Origin: Piscicola geometra
Taxonomy: Eukaryota > Annelida > Clitellata > Hirudinida > Piscicolidae
Direction of reading: 5' to 3'
Length of the DNA stretch: 64,000 nt
Assembly: GCA_943735955.1 (NCBI GenBank)
Contig: OX030957.1
Location: forward strand, 6,379,301 to 6,443,300
Made by a program: the position numbers and the translations under genes. The notes under the pieces were generated by a model. The model made no database searches and was not told where the DNA came from. It saw only the letters and a list, made by a program, of their open reading frames with translations. Shown in pieces: positions 18,305-33,082 of this stretch; positions within the stretch are counted from its first letter, which is position 1; each line of letters starts with the position of its first letter.

Positions 18305-20652
18305 ATGTTTAGAATTATTTTTCTAAGTTTCCTGTTTTTCAATTTTGAACTTCCTCATGGATATCTACAAAGTAATTTTTTTCATACCGTCGGAAACCAC
18401 CGAAAGTTATTGTAATCTATTCGTGAGATTATCTATGAAAACTAATGAATTTTTTTGTGTTTTTTCCATATTAAAAAATACGTTTATATTTTTATAAATC
18501 ACTTTTATATTTCTAAAGAATAAAAATATTTTCAGCATGTCTTCTTTGTTGTAAGACGAAACTTTTTAAAATTACTGTTGACGAGTTTTTGCGTTGAGAA
18601 CGGATACGTCGGAAATAGGCGAAAAAATAATTTAAAAACTTTTTTATACTTATTGTTTTAAAAATTATAAATCTACTTTTCATTAAAACTTGAAAGAGAT
18701 CTCGGAAAGAATACTAGCGTAAAATTTTAAATAAAATTTAAAGACTGAAAAAGCTTAAACTGTTTTAAAAATATTTCAAATACATTTTTACGTTAAAATC
18801 TTGTTTAAAAAGAAAATTCTATAGAAAAAGCGAAAGCATTTTCTCATAAATGTAATTGGATATTTCAATTTAAGCCCATCAAAGACAAAAATTTGTTTAG
18901 TGCATTTCATGACCCAAACCTCTATGAATTTTTTAAATATATTTTGAATACTTTGAATACTTATATTTTTTAAAAAATTGTTTTTTTTTAAAGTCATTCC
19001 TTACACACAAAAAATCGATTATAGAAAGTCGTGTGAATGAATGAATGACCAAAAAATTGACCATTCTTTTATAATAACCAAATTACAAATAAAGAGGCTT
19101 ACGATTATTTGATAAATCTTTTTAATTTTATGTTTTTTCACGTTTAGATATTTTTTATCTGAATACATCCAATTATTATGAATAAAGACATTCTCTTATT
19201 GGTTCAATATGCTTTGAAATGTAATCGTTCAAATATTTTTTTAGATAGAAACTTGACAGTGGACGAAGTGCCTGAAAATAAAGACCCAAACACTATTGAC
19301 TTAAAATATAAAGAAACAAAATCAGCTTCAGGTCATGAAAACTTGGAAAATGAAGTAATTACAAATAAAGAAACATTTACTAAAACCATAAAAGAAAATG
19401 TCGATGGGTCTAAGAATGAAGGCAAGTCAAACGCCAAAGAAAAACAAACGACAGAAAAAAAGATTGAAAATAATAAAAAAGTAGATGAACACGAAAAAAC
19501 TATGGGAGATGAATTCAACATGGGCGAGGAATTAGAAGCTTTATTGCACGATGGAGCTCATAACGTTCACGCCAAAGGAGGCAAGGAGACAGAGAAAAAA
19601 GACGAAGACCAAAATGGATTTTTGAATATGGAAGAAGAGTTAGAGACGATGCTGCACGGTGGAGAAAGACATGTTCACTCGGGCAAACATCGTTCATTCA
19701 TTCCTGAAAACTCTACTTCACAATACGGAACAGCAGACCAAGAGAACCTCCTACATGGCGAAGATCATGACGTCCATGCCAAAAACATGTTTGTGATTTT
19801 ATAGGGTATTGTGTCGTTTATTCACTGTTGTGTTTTTTTCATATAAAATACCATAAAGTAAAATAAAATCGATATAAAAAATGAGTATAATTTCAATAAG
19901 CCACAAAGAAGGAGTTGAAGCAACCGAACAAGTGATAGGATCAGCCGACCCTGAGATGACCTTGCATGGAGGCAAAGGACACGAGGAAGAAGACGAAAAG
20001 CACCAAGAAGACTCTCATGAAACGTTGGAAAATCTGGATCCTTCCACTGAGCTTGAGGCTCTCTTGCATGGCGATGATGGGCATGCTCATGAAAAGGCTG
20101 CAGCTGAAGAGGTAAATACCTACTTGAATCTAGACAAATTATTAGTTTAAACTATTAAAAGAAACCCTTCAAAATATTGTAAATTCAAAAAAACAGTCTA
20201 CAATTAATTTGAAAGATGTATGGGGAATATATGTTTAAAGTATGATTTCGATGAAATAAAATTTCTATGTAGATGAAAATAAAACTTCACAGGTCGGTGA
20301 CGGGAAAGTTTTCATTGCAACTGACCCAGACCATCTTCTTCATGGAAAGGAAGGAGCACACGGAGATAAGGCAGAAGAAGAAGAAGAATATGACGAGGAC
20401 GAAAGAAAATCTAGAAACCTTCAGTTCAGCCCGAGCAACGTCGATGGAAATGTTGGCTCGATTACAAAAGAAGACTTCATCGACTATCAAGAGTGGAAGA
20501 AAAACCGAAACGTGGGAAAGAAAAACTGGATGAGTGGTTTCAGTTACATCAGTGATTCTATCAAGATCAACTTTGACGCTATCAAGAGCAGATACCTTTC
20601 TATCTTTCCAAACTCCACTGACAAGCGTTCTAACATTCACGATGAAGCTTAA
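18305..20652 (+). CDS. Secreted histidine-rich repeat protein, family not recognised
   Basis: Four exons with joining phases: 18305-18371, 19245-19788, 19901-20111, 20293-20652 (393 aa). Exon 1 encodes a signal peptide (MFRIIFLSFLFFNFELPHG) and ends in phase 1 at a GTAATT donor, matching the TTTTTTTAG acceptor of exon 2. After a Lys/Glu/Asn-rich spacer come six copies of a short unit, roughly L-[LMT]-H-[GD]-x3-H-x-H, near residues 121, 157, 191, 224, 258 and 287: LLHDGAHNVH, MLHGGERHVH, LLHGEDHDVH, TLHGGKGHEE, LLHGDDGHAH, LLHGKEGAHG. Each is preceded by acidic residues (EELEALL-type). The C-terminal 80 residues are non-repetitive, with Trp/Tyr (DYQEWKK, KKNWMSGFSYI). No Cys occurs in the repeats. 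Inferred: the HxH spacing could bind divalent metal in an extracellular or ER setting; this is not shown. The exon 1 assignment is the weakest part; exons 2-4 are firmer. Confidence 0.7.
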
Positions 20653-23600
20653 CTGCTCGTGTTCCAGAGGCCTATTTTGTATTTTTAATGGGAAAATTTA
20701 TTTTTATAAAAGTCTCAATAGTTAAAACTATTATGATTAGAATTATCATTAGTATTTATTTTACATTCACCATCACTTAATTGTTTCCTAGTACGATAAG
20801 TTAAATTGAATGTATTTTTAAACCTATTTTTATCATAAAAAAACTAATAAAAAACGCTTTTTTATTCTTATATAAAATCACCTGTAAATAATCCAATCAC
20901 TATCAACTGCGCCGTATGCCGGTTGCATCATTAACACGTTTCATCTGTTACACGTGTGTCTTTCTCTTTGTGTTACACGTGTTACAAACCAGTACGCAAC
21001 TTCTATAAAGAATCATACATATTTTTTTTCATTAGTAAATGGTGAGAATTTATGGGTATTCAAGTCAATGAAAAATAATCATACAGTTAAAAATTATGAT
21101 TTCTTGTTTATGAAGATCATGAATAGTTTTGGTAATGAGTTTTGTGTTTAATTGGAGTTTAAAAAACTTTTGTTATGACTTAACGATAATGTTATAAACA
21201 ATTATTTTTAAGTACTCGCTAGGGGGTGAAGAGCTGAGTATGATATTTCAACCTATATAAATAATCCAATCGAATTAGGTCAATTATAATTATTTAAAAT
21301 TATATTTTTTTACCAATTCGTTTTTTCTTATTAAAATTTAACTCTACAAGGTTGTTTGCCGATTTTTACTCAATACTCATGATTTATTCTACATATTTAT
21401 TCTAAAAATTATCAGAGCGAACATTCATTGTCTTTAAACAAAAAGAAAAATAATTGCTATTACAAGCAGGAAGCTTTGTTTAATTATAAGGCCCTGTATT
21501 CATACAAAATAAAAGTCATCTAAAGCTTTTAGCTTGAATAATTTTTTTATTTATATATTTTTTTAAGACTTGTTTGCAGTTCAGTTAAAATGAATCTTTT
21601 TTTATATAATTAACTCATATTTCTGTCATTATATTTCACGCATTCACTTATTTCCATTGGTGGCTGAGCGCAAAACTAAGAAAACCCAAATTAAAATAGT
21701 CCATATGGTCAACACTGTTTTTATTTTGATAACTTAAAAACACACTAAAAGATCCAAAACTAAAATGAAATATTTTAACTTAACTACTTTCTAAAAACTT
21801 TTTATATATTTAAACTGAAATCTGGAAATATTTTAACTTTTGATATTCATGACGTAAAATAATAATAATTCAAACATATTTTGGGATGGCAATTGAGTTT
21901 TAACTTAAAACTTTTAAAGCATTAGATGAAAATTTTATAAAACAACCTATTAAACATTCAACCTAAAAGGCTAACTAGAGACAAAAGAATATTTGATAAA
22001 GACACAATAATAAACTATAGACGCAAAGATGCATCCGACATGAACCATTAAACGATAATTTGAACAAAGCCTATCAAGTGGAATACAAATAAAGCAACAT
22101 CAATTATCTTTGAAAGATCACTTTGGCATATAGGGCGACATAATACATGTTTTATGAAAACTTTTTCATTTATGTACAATATCATTATTAATAAAGTTAT
22201 AATGGTAATATACTAGGCACGATGTCCATGGTATGAAAGTTCACATTTATGAGACATAATCAAAAGAGGGTGGCTTGAAGCCCTCTGAAGTTGTGAAAAA
22301 ATTTTGTTATCATGATTATTTGGATGAATTTGATACTCTGAATGAGATTCCCTTTCACAGGGATCACTTGCAAGAATTGCTGAATAGGCCAAAAATCTTG
22401 AATTCATATTATTGATATGAGCTCTATTTGTAATAAAATTTTGTGAAGTTTCTAATTAGTCGAATGCTGAAATAGCTCAATTATCTTCTAAATGTAATTA
22501 GACTGATTATGATGAATGGCTTAGAACTAAACTTTTCAACTTTACTTCTTCCCGGCACAACTATAGACAAGCGTCGCCTCAGTCCACACTGTAAAGTAGT
22601 AACTACTGTTGATATACCTATGTTTTAAAAAAGATTTAAATTAATGATTTTTTGTTTTTGCTTTTTTGCAGTTGTTTAAGTAATTAACAATTTTTTGAAG
22701 ATTATTTAATCATTTATTTTTTTGTGTGTCTATTGAAATTTTTCACCAATCTTTTTTATCTTCAAAGATTCCTACAATAATAGCCCTCATCAAAGTCGCA
22801 GGAGCATAAAACATATCGCCATCATTCGTATTTCTCGTATAGCGCATAAATCCTCGCTTTAAAACATATTACTCGTTTAGAATTTGAATTTTGCAATAGT
22901 TAAAAATTAGTTTTATTTTTTACATTTTATTAGTTATGCAAATATTTCATTATACATTCTTTTAAACTAGACTTGAAAAAACATAAAAGCTCAATTAGCC
23001 AAAAAATACCTTCGAAACCTCGCCATTGTTCAATTAATGCATCCGACGATACCGCAGTAAATGATTTATTTTATTTCAAATATGCGATGCATGGAAATGA
23101 AATGAAAAGATAGCACAAAAATAATAATGAATAAAATTGGAAGCTATAAAAACGAAAAAAATAGATATTTATAAAATAAATAACTAATGACCGCGCATAG
23201 AATATTACGCTAATGCTGTTCCTAATGACAGAACAGCATTCACGGGGCTTCTCCGATCACTTGCATTGTGTCTTCACAATGTCTTCACAATGCAAGACCT
23301 GGGCGACTGTTGGTGTTCAGAACATTAGAAATAACGACAGACATCTCTTAATTCGCTTCTTTCAACACTCATGGTTCTCCAAAGTGGTTTGTCCTGGAAG
23401 TTTTTTTACTTGAGACACTTGAATGTTTTGACGTGTTTTAGACTATTGTATACTAGTTTGTTGCATTATCATTGTTTTGCTGTTAAGTTATTTAGGGATC
23501 ATTAGGAGACCATTCAAGTAGTCACGTTAATTGTTTTTTCCATACTTTTTATTCCGTGTTTTGCAAATAAGAATGTTCATAATGATAAAATATGCATTAT

Positions 23601-24419
23601 TAAGACTTAATAATAACAGTTAGCGTTAAAAGGGTTAGCCATGATGATGTGGTTTCATAAAGAACTATAATATTATTTTTTAAAGGAAAAATATAATATA
23701 TTAAAAAGAGTAAAATTAATTAAAAGACAATAAAGATATGAAAAAGGCAGTTAATTTGCGTGAACATTTTGACCCCAAAACAATTGTACGTTTTGACAGT
23801 ATAGAACAAAACTATTAATTAACTTGCAATATAGAACGTATACAAAATTATTTACAATGGACAAAAGGCCATTCATCTTGGTAGAACGTCAAAAGAAATT
23901 TTTATTTTTCATTTTCAAACAATTAAATATTCTTTGCAGAGGCTTATATGTGTTTAGTCTGTTTAAAACAGCTCTAGTTTAATGAAATGAGGTATTTATA
24001 CGTACTAAACAAACAGCTTGGGGTTTATAATAGTTTTTAAATTATTTTTAGTAGGTTTATACAAATAGAAAATATAAAAATTTTGGTTAACTATATAAAC
24101 AATTCTAAATATGAAATAAAAATCTAAATATAAAAATATATAATTAAAAAAATGAAATAGACAATTTTATGCAAACATATTAACTAATAATAAAAAAATT
24201 AACTAATTTTATAATAAATGTTTGTAGTGTAAGTGTTACGTAAAAAATTTTCTTTTGGTATTTGAAAGTTATTCCAACAAAAAGACCCATAAAAACATAA
24301 ATATTGACAATTATTTATAGTTAACATATACAATATGTATTATACACGGTTGAAAAAAACTAAAATAACAGCAACTGCGTAGAGGAAGCATGAGTGGACG
24401 GGAGTTCTGGAGACAGATG
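20653..24419. other. AT-rich intergenic DNA
   Basis: No gene was recognised. The 3' UTR of the histidine-repeat gene probably ends near the AATAAA close to 20850. A patch at 20930-20995 holds two CACGTG-type palindromes in a repeated ttacacgtgt context. A GC-richer patch at 23210-23400 has a duplicated cttcacaatg unit but no exon signature. Confidence 0.5.
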
Positions 24420-24453
24420 TATATAAGCACTGGAGTGTCATCCGCCTATCATT
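24420..24453 (+). promoter_or_regulatory. TATA box plus initiator of the SUEL-domain gene
   Basis: TATATAAG at 24420-24427 is followed by TCATTC at 24448-24453. The Inr adenine (24450) is 30 nt from the first T of the TATA box, the canonical spacing, in locally GC-richer DNA. It predicts a 5' UTR of about 200 nt before the ATG at 24651. No transcript data were available. Confidence 0.55.
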
Positions 24454-24650
24454 CTTGCATCATTCAAAACGCTGGCTAAGCTCCCAAGTACTTAATGATC
24501 TCTGAGTGTTCCTAGTTAGGTTATTCAAAATATCATTAAATTAAAAATAAACTTTTATTTATAACATTGAACAATTTCAATCAATTTGTAAACAGTTTAA
24601 ATTTTAATTGTTCGTCTTCCATTTGTTATCGCATTAATCGAGTTAAAAAG

Positions 24651-27600
24651 ATGATAACCGTGTTTTTCTTGCTGGTATCGTTGGCTCATGGGTCGTTGGC
24701 TACCTTTGAAAAGACTGCAGGTTTTTGAACTTTATCTCTTTTTAAATCAAATAGAATTATTAACTAATACAAATTTGACTATCTTTTAACAAACTGAAAA
24801 ATAAGAATTTAGATTTCATTAGAAATAGTTCAAATTCACTATTTTTTTCCAAACCCCATTTTTTCAAATAAAACGAAACATATTTCATTCAAATCAAGTG
24901 ACTACAAAATTATTTTTTTTTTAATAGTTTTAAACATGTTCGGACCTAAAAGATTTGAAAGAATATTCGTCATTGTATTTTTTTATTGATTTACACTGAA
25001 AACTCTTGAATTTCACAAAGTTTTTATATATAACCAAAATAAAATACTCATAGATAAGCAATAATAATAATAATAATAATAATAATGAGACTTTTTAGTT
25101 TTAAAAAACTATTTTCATAACTAAAATTCAAAGAATTTGTCATAAATAATGTATATAAATTTTCTTACAACCTAAATTCTAAAAAAATAAGGAAAAGAAT
25201 ATAATGTAATAAATTCACTAAAATAAACTTTAATTAATTAACTTATGCGACAAAACACGTTTAGAATAGGCAGCAAAAAACATTAAATTGAATTTCACTT
25301 ATATATATTTCCAATTACAGAATTATAACTAAGTTTGATCTCGATCGGTCTGAATTACAGTCTATTACGTTCCAAAGACTCTTAAGTACATACAAAATAA
25401 AAAGTAGTACGAATTGTAATTTTGAGAGAAAAAAAATTTTGCATCGAAAAATAGAAATTAAATAAAAATGTAAAAGAAAAAAATCTGAACGATACACACA
25501 CACAGAACCAAGCATGCAGGAATACTGCCACTACGAAACCTTTCGAGCCTATTGTCCTTCGAACAACCAAGTAATCAAGATCACAAAGGCGCTCTATGGC
25601 AGGATGAGACATGGCAAATGCATCAAAGCCGACTATGACTTGGTTGGTTGCCACGGTGATGTGACTAATATAGCTGAGGCGAGGTGCTCTGGCAAAAGAT
25701 CTTGTGAAATTCCAGTTCCTGATCGTTCGATGGAGGCAGCGTCATCTTGCAGAGACGACCTCAAGACGTTCCTCATGATCTCTTACACGTGTATCAAAGG
25801 TTTGTAGTTTGTTTTTATTTTCTTATTACTTTTATTCAATTACTTGGTAGTTATATCACGTTTAAAAGAACTAGAAATTATTTAAACAATATTTTTATTT
25901 TTATATTTTATTTTTACAGTTTTAAGGACTTTTATCGAAATAAATAGAGTAATAAAAACAAAAGATACAATCGCTCTTTCGTTCTTAACAAAACAATGAG
26001 CGCATATTCTTTAGTCAGTCTCATGTACATGATTATATGGTTTCATAAAAAGATTTTTAAGGCATACGACCTCTAGATGAGGTTTTATTGCAAAAACACA
26101 AAAGCATTTATTTTTAAATGTTTGTAGCTAAAATTTTTCATTAAAAAAAAAGTTTAGTTACAAACAATCTTTCAGATTTCATAATATCCATATAACTTTA
26201 AAAACATGTTTTTACATAAAAAAAGTTAATCAACTGGAATTGTGTTTGTGAGTGAACTTTTTTAACAATACTGATGGATTTTTGTGTTATTTATTAATTA
26301 TATAAAAGTTCGACAAACTTTGACATGCAAATTTTCATTTTACAATTTTTTTCAAGTCATAAACCTAATGTACACGTATGGTGTTCGAGTGTTTTCACCC
26401 TTTTGAATATAAATAGGCATTTTATCATTGTTCCATATGGCATTAAAATTGCTATGTATTTGTAAAAAATATAATTTTGAAAGTATACTAATAATTTTTA
26501 ATAGGTTTTTGACACGTGAGGGCTAAGATAAAGTCACAATTAGTGCAGAAAATTTAAGAATGACGGACCTTCCCATTTAGCAGTAAATTTAATTGAAAAG
26601 CACAAAACGATGGTATTAAAAAAGATTTTTAAAATATCATCTAATCTAATTTAGCTTTAAATGTATGATAGAGTACAACAAGTTTGTGGTCTAGAAGGCG
26701 TATTCACAACTTGCAAAATAGACGTGTTTAACTTTAAAACTTACAAACATAAAAATCTTTGTGTTAAAAAAATGAATAATTCACAAATGCCTGAATAAAA
26801 AACATATTCAAATTTCTCAAAGTTTTTGTGTGAACCATTTAAAATTGTTTTGGCTTTGAATTAATAAATAGAATCCTTTTTTTCATCATGTAAGAAAATT
26901 AAAGTGACAGCAAAAGATTTTATGATACAGTAAATAAAGAGCGTAAAAAACAAATTATTCAGACGACTTGAAATTTCCAATGAAGAAGTCTAAAAAGTGG
27001 ATTAAAAGGAAAAGAATAGGAAATGTTGAAATATATAACGCAAAGCTATTTAATAACTTTTTAGAATTGCTTCAACGGCTCTGTGGTGTGATGAAAAATA
27101 CAGGGTATGAAGCTTTTTAATAAAAGTTTAATGCTGTGAAATAAAATCAATACAGTTTGATGCTTTAAAACGGGATTATAACTCTTCTCATTTGAATAAA
27201 TAACGTGGATTTTATAACGAAATACCGATGAATGACATTTTTATCACAACGTCGTGATGAAATTATATATTTTAAAATTATGTTTGGTCTAACATGAAAA
27301 TTCATTTATTTCATTTAATACTTTTCAACTTTTTTATTTTCAAAAACATGTTTTTTCTTTCATTCATATGCATTTACTACTATTTTTGAAAAAAACTACA
27401 AAGAATTTGCAAGCTACGACTCAAAAACATGAGCAAACAGAGGAGCAGGAATAATTAAGAAAGGCTCTGTAAACATAAAGTACAGTAAACATATACGGAC
27501 ATAAATATGATTATGGCAATGCAATTTCTAAAGTAATTTCATATAGAATTACAGCGGAACAATTATCTTGGCAAAATTGTAGTCTTTATAAAATGTTTTA

Positions 27601-30600
27601 GTGAAGATTGTAGACAGTATGCAAGTCTTTGTAAAGCGTTTTTGAGAACTATCATTTGAAAAAATGTTTTAAAATTCTTCTTGAAAATCTTTTCCTATTG
27701 TGTTTCTAAAGAAATTTTTACAAAACAATGAACAAAATTGGAATCCACGACTTTTAGATAAGAGCGAAGCTCCACTCACACGACCAGTAAACACGACAAT
27801 CTTATAAAAAAGCTCTTTTGCAATTCTGTATAATATTTAAAAATAATTTTTTTTTGAAATTTTGTTATTGGATTTAGATTTTTATTTATTGTATTATATA
27901 TTTTATTTCTTAATTTTTATCTTACTTTTTTCCTACCAAAGATGTATACTATTCAAGGATTATCTGGCAAGTTCAGATCATTTGACAAAACGTTTTTTTA
28001 ATTTTCCATATAATTTAAAGATTCCGATGAATCATATTTTTTCGTTTGCATAAACTCGCATTTAAACTTAAGAGAGATGAAATAGCTTGAATCTCAAGCA
28101 AATTAAAAATAAAAATTATAAATAAAACATTCAAAAAAGAAAAGAAAAGCTGAAAAGAAATATTTTTTATGAAAATACAATAGAATACTTTCAAATACAT
28201 TATGACAAATAAAGCAAAAGAGGTTTTAAGAAATTCAAATATTAAATCGCAATCTTATAAAAGAAGTGTATTAGTTTAACTATATAAAATTATTTTTGAG
28301 CCGAACTTGAAATAATTAAAAAGAAAAAAATATATAGATCTATAAAGTAAATCATATAAAATGTAAAAATGACAAGAGGAAAAGGGAACAGGAAAGAGTA
28401 GAGAGGCGAGAAAAAAGAGGGAGGATGAAACGATCAATCATGAGCAGATGCTGGAGATAAGGAAGGCTTGATTCATTGCTTCAATGTTCTGTTCCGTGCA
28501 GATAAGCCCACAATTAGAAGTCGTCTGCCATTTTGATGCGCCCGTTTAGGGATCGGCAGTTTCGAAAAACACACAAAAACATTCTTTTTAGCATTGTCGG
28601 AATGACTATTCAGTGGTTTCATTACTCTTTTTAATATCGTGTTAATAGTTTTCAGGATAATAAGGTAATTTTAATTATGAATATACTAATCTATAATTCA
28701 AAAAATAATTATTTTCTTTGCTTATTTGTACTCAAAGCATAGTTTGTAATAAATGAAATAATTTATGGGAGAAAAACCAAATGTACTAAAGTAAATAAAC
28801 GAAAAAAGCAAATAAAACAGGCTGATTCGATTGCTGTGCCTTCCCGGGTGCTTGCTGATTTTTGCGGCTTGTGCTTCATTCTTTTTTTCGTTCCTGGTGG
28901 ACAAATCTCAAAATCAGTCACTGAATTTTTTGACAACGCTTCATTCAAAATGAAAAAAATTTCAAGTTTTATTTTTTTGAAATTTCTTTTATTCCTATCA
29001 GTTCATTAAATGATCTGATATTCCAAAATCACAACCAAAATATTGTTTTAAATATCACTAAAAAGTTATTATAACTACATAAATAAAAACTATTTAGTTT
29101 TCATTTTATGTTTTTTATAGCAATACTGATAATATCTTTGAAAATGTAGAATATGTGGCGGGACTTTCATGTGAGGTTTTCACGGCGTTTGCACTTCAAA
29201 ACTTGTTTACCCGCAAAAGCGTCTTAAAGAAAAAGTTATTTCTAACTTTTCTGTAATTTTCGTTTTAAAAAGTTGAAATATATTTTTCTTCAAGCATTTG
29301 AATTTCATTTAATGATTAAATAATAAATTGATCGTTTGAAAAAGTTTTTGATTTCCTTAAAGAGTTTATCTTTATATCTTGTTTGATGGCGATTGAAAAC
29401 CAACCATTCTTAAAACACACAAAAAAATTCTAAAGAAAATGCTTTAAAATAAATAATAAATAGCCTATTTATACTTTTAAAAATCAAAAATCATTCACAA
29501 AAAGTAATATTGAATAATAAAAAACAAATTTCTAAAATTAACGTCAATATCCAAGCACCAAGCACCACCTATCACGACGGGCTTAATTAATATGCTTAGG
29601 TATTTGTTTTCAATGCTTTCAAGTCGCAATGATGATTAAAATGACATAAATAGTAAACGCAAGCATGATTAAAGCTTCGAAATTCTTGTCTGCACGCTCT
29701 CATTGCAACTGGAGGCTGGCCTGGAGTGTAGAGAGCCAGTCCCATTTGCGAACGCTCAATTCCTAAAAAATACATCAGAAGCGCTTCAAACAAGTTGAAA
29801 AGATTTTTACCGGTTATATGGTTCAATCGGGTTACGGATGAGGATGAAATGCTGATAATGAAGATGATTGTGACAAAAATGATTGTGGAAGTTTCAAGAA
29901 GAACGACGGTTTAAATGTTCTTTTTTTATTTAAAAGATTATTATATGAAGAATAAAAAATATGTTCAAAAGAAGAATAACTAAAGCGACGATGGTACATC
30001 TTATGCAGCCTTCTGTTGGCTTCTTGTCTGCCGCCTGCCTTAGTATGTCGTTACGTCTGCGCTAAAGGAATTAGCAGCAGCAATAATTTTAAAAAACAAT
30101 TTTTTTTCAATTAATGGTTTAAAGTATTTGTTCAAAATTTGAAAATATTTTTTAAAGATTATAAATCAACTAAAAACCCTCTTAAGATGTCACTAATTAG
30201 CGCTATAAAATTTAAAGATAAGATTATTGGTCATTAAATAGATTTAAGTCGAAGACACGGGAAATGGAAAAAAAAGCTTGGTAAGCAACAGCATTTGAGC
30301 ATCCATCCTGCCACACCCTTCCACTAAACTAATTTCCTAGCGACGTGCCCGCGATTTATATGGGCTGTGTTATGTGTAGTCATGTGCTTTTTTATATTTT
30401 TTACTGTTGTCTTCTACGGTTTGTTGTACTATTTGTACTTTTTTGCATTTTATAAGGTTTTTTCATACTGTTTGTTGTAAGCTTTTATGAATTTTTCATC
30501 TTTATACTTAATTTTTCAGATTTTTTTTCTTATTTTGTAATATTTCTACTTTTGTTTGTGAGTGTCTTGTTAAGTGTGTCTGCATGAATAATAGTGTTTT

Positions 30601-33036
30601 TTAAATCCTTTTTTCTGTTCTTACTTTTTATAAGCACTCACAATGCTCTCTAAATTACAAGCCTTTTTCAATTCATTGCATGAATAAAACACAAAGAATA
30701 TAAATATATTGCTAGAGTAATGGAGAAAACGTGTAATTGAAATGATACTTCACTGGTGATTTTTTTCCAAAAAGAAAGATAAAAATTCGTATCTTTGTAA
30801 ATCACGTTGGTAGTTTCGACATGCTTTGGTGCTCTGGAGATTTGCATGATCTTCTCTTCACACCTACATAAACTAGTTTGTATTAATGCTGTGAATGTCA
30901 TACGAGAGTGTGACTTACAATGAAAAACATTTAATAACATTACTCTGAAATAAAGAAAAAACAATACTATAAATTTAAAAAAAAAATTAACGTTACGAAA
31001 CTTAAACAAATGTATAAACACTGATTTTTGAAAATGTGATAAATTAATGTTGAGAGAAAACAATGGTTTTTAAAGCTAAAAAGCATTAGAATTCTCAGTG
31101 GACTCGACTGAAAATATATTATTGCAGGATTTTCAAGACTACCCGTCATGAGTGTTTCCCTTATAATAAATGGATGGCTTAATCTTTTTTAAATTGAATA
31201 TTGGGGTTTTTTTGCGACTTTGGCTAATACATCTGACTTTGATCCTGCATCAGTGGCAACTGCCCCTAAGTATTCGAAGCTTTCGACGATTTCTAACTTT
31301 TTGAGGATGGAAAGCCAATTCAGTCGCCGACCACCCAGTTTCGACACAGGTTTACTAGCTTAAGTGTTTTTATTAGAACATATATAAGTGCAAAAGATAT
31401 TTTGCGAGCATCAAAGAAGAATATTTTTTTAATATTATTATTTACCGAATGAGTATTATTTTAAATAAATGTATTCAAACATCAATTTTTAAAATTATAT
31501 TTTTGGAATTTTTCTTTGCATTATAAATAATTATTTTAACAATTCAAACTTAAGCCAGAACAAGATTTAAGACCGTTTTTGAATGACTAGTTATTATGGT
31601 CATCTTACTTTTGCATCAAAAGATTTGGAAGAAAAATGATGGGAAGGTTATTATTTATAAATATTTAAATAATTTAAAACAAATTCTAAAGTTTTTTGTC
31701 TTTTAATATAAAAATTATTGATCTTTTTTGTTCACGTCGTCGCACGCTGACTCAGAAGCTAATTTATGGTAAATACTTTACCTTTCATGTGAATTTTCTA
31801 TAATTTAATAAAAATATTATTTTTCTATTTTTTTCACTGTAAAAAAATAATTTATATATAAAAATAAAAATTATTAATATTTTAATTTTTTTCTCTTTTA
31901 AATAAAGTAAATAAATAAAAACGAAATATTATATTAATTTTTCTATATTTCTATAAAAAGATTATTTAGTATAACAGTTTGTTTATCGTTATTTTCTTAT
32001 TTTTCCTAGTCTCATGGTTTTAATCCGTTCAACAAAATCCTAGACAAGCTAGCCATGCAAACATGCTCGCTGCAAATCATATTAGTCGCTCGTGAAATAA
32101 CGTTATAATCAATAAGGTATTGCAGGAAAGCCATTTGGAGCCTAAATGTTTTTATACTACTTTTCACTAGTCATTCTTTATAAGATAAATTAGCAAGTAA
32201 GAATCGATGAAGATGGAGAAAATACAAATTAATCGAAGTTCTGCTTCCCTAGGGCCTTAGTCCTACCCACCACTCTTCTCACTCCGCTTAGATCCATTCC
32301 ATTATTGACTTTTTTGTATTTATATCTAAATGAAGCTAAATTCAGCTTTTAAATAATTTCTTCTAACTTTTAAAACTGGGGTTTTTTTCCAATGCAGTAA
32401 ACCTTAGCGCGATAAGCGCGCACATAAAAGTCTTCAAAAGCTTCCATTTCGCAATGCAAACAGACAAAGTGTACATTTAAAATAGAAGCAGGAATTTATA
32501 AGAAATCACGCGAGAACGTACACAGCACGTTTCCCGTGGTAATCCATTCGTGCTCACAAAGGCTTTGCAGCTCGTCGCCTTCAATATATTTTCTGCATTT
32601 TAAAATCACTACGCCAAAACCTCGTCATTATTTGCTGACATCCTCATCTTACTATCATCATCACATGCATTCTCAACTGACCATCATGATCAATTGCATC
32701 CTCATCTCACCATCATCATCACTTAAATATTTTTCACTATACAATTTTCGTTATTAACATCTTTCTTTTACGAGAATCGATGTTATTTGTTCTCTGCAAT
32801 GCTCCTAGCTGTTCCATCTTTAATTGTAGCATCATCTTTCCCCTAAAAGCCATGCCATCCTCTCCAGGATCACTATCATCATGACGACCCTCTCAATATT
32901 GCTATCATCACTTTCAACTCATTAAGTTGCCTTCAGTTTCTTCAAAACAGCCTTTCCTTAAAATGGAATATTTTAAAGATAAGTAAAGTGCAATCTCAGG
33001 AGAGATTGTCTTTTTTTTATTATTGTTGTTATGTAG

Positions 33037-33082
<46 letters not shown>

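Noticed and set aside
29596..29826. Exon-like stretch on the - strand behind TTTTTTAG, with VAMRACRQEFRSFNHACVYY
   Set aside because: Coding-like but only about 45 codons, with no neighbouring exon on that strand and no recognised motif.
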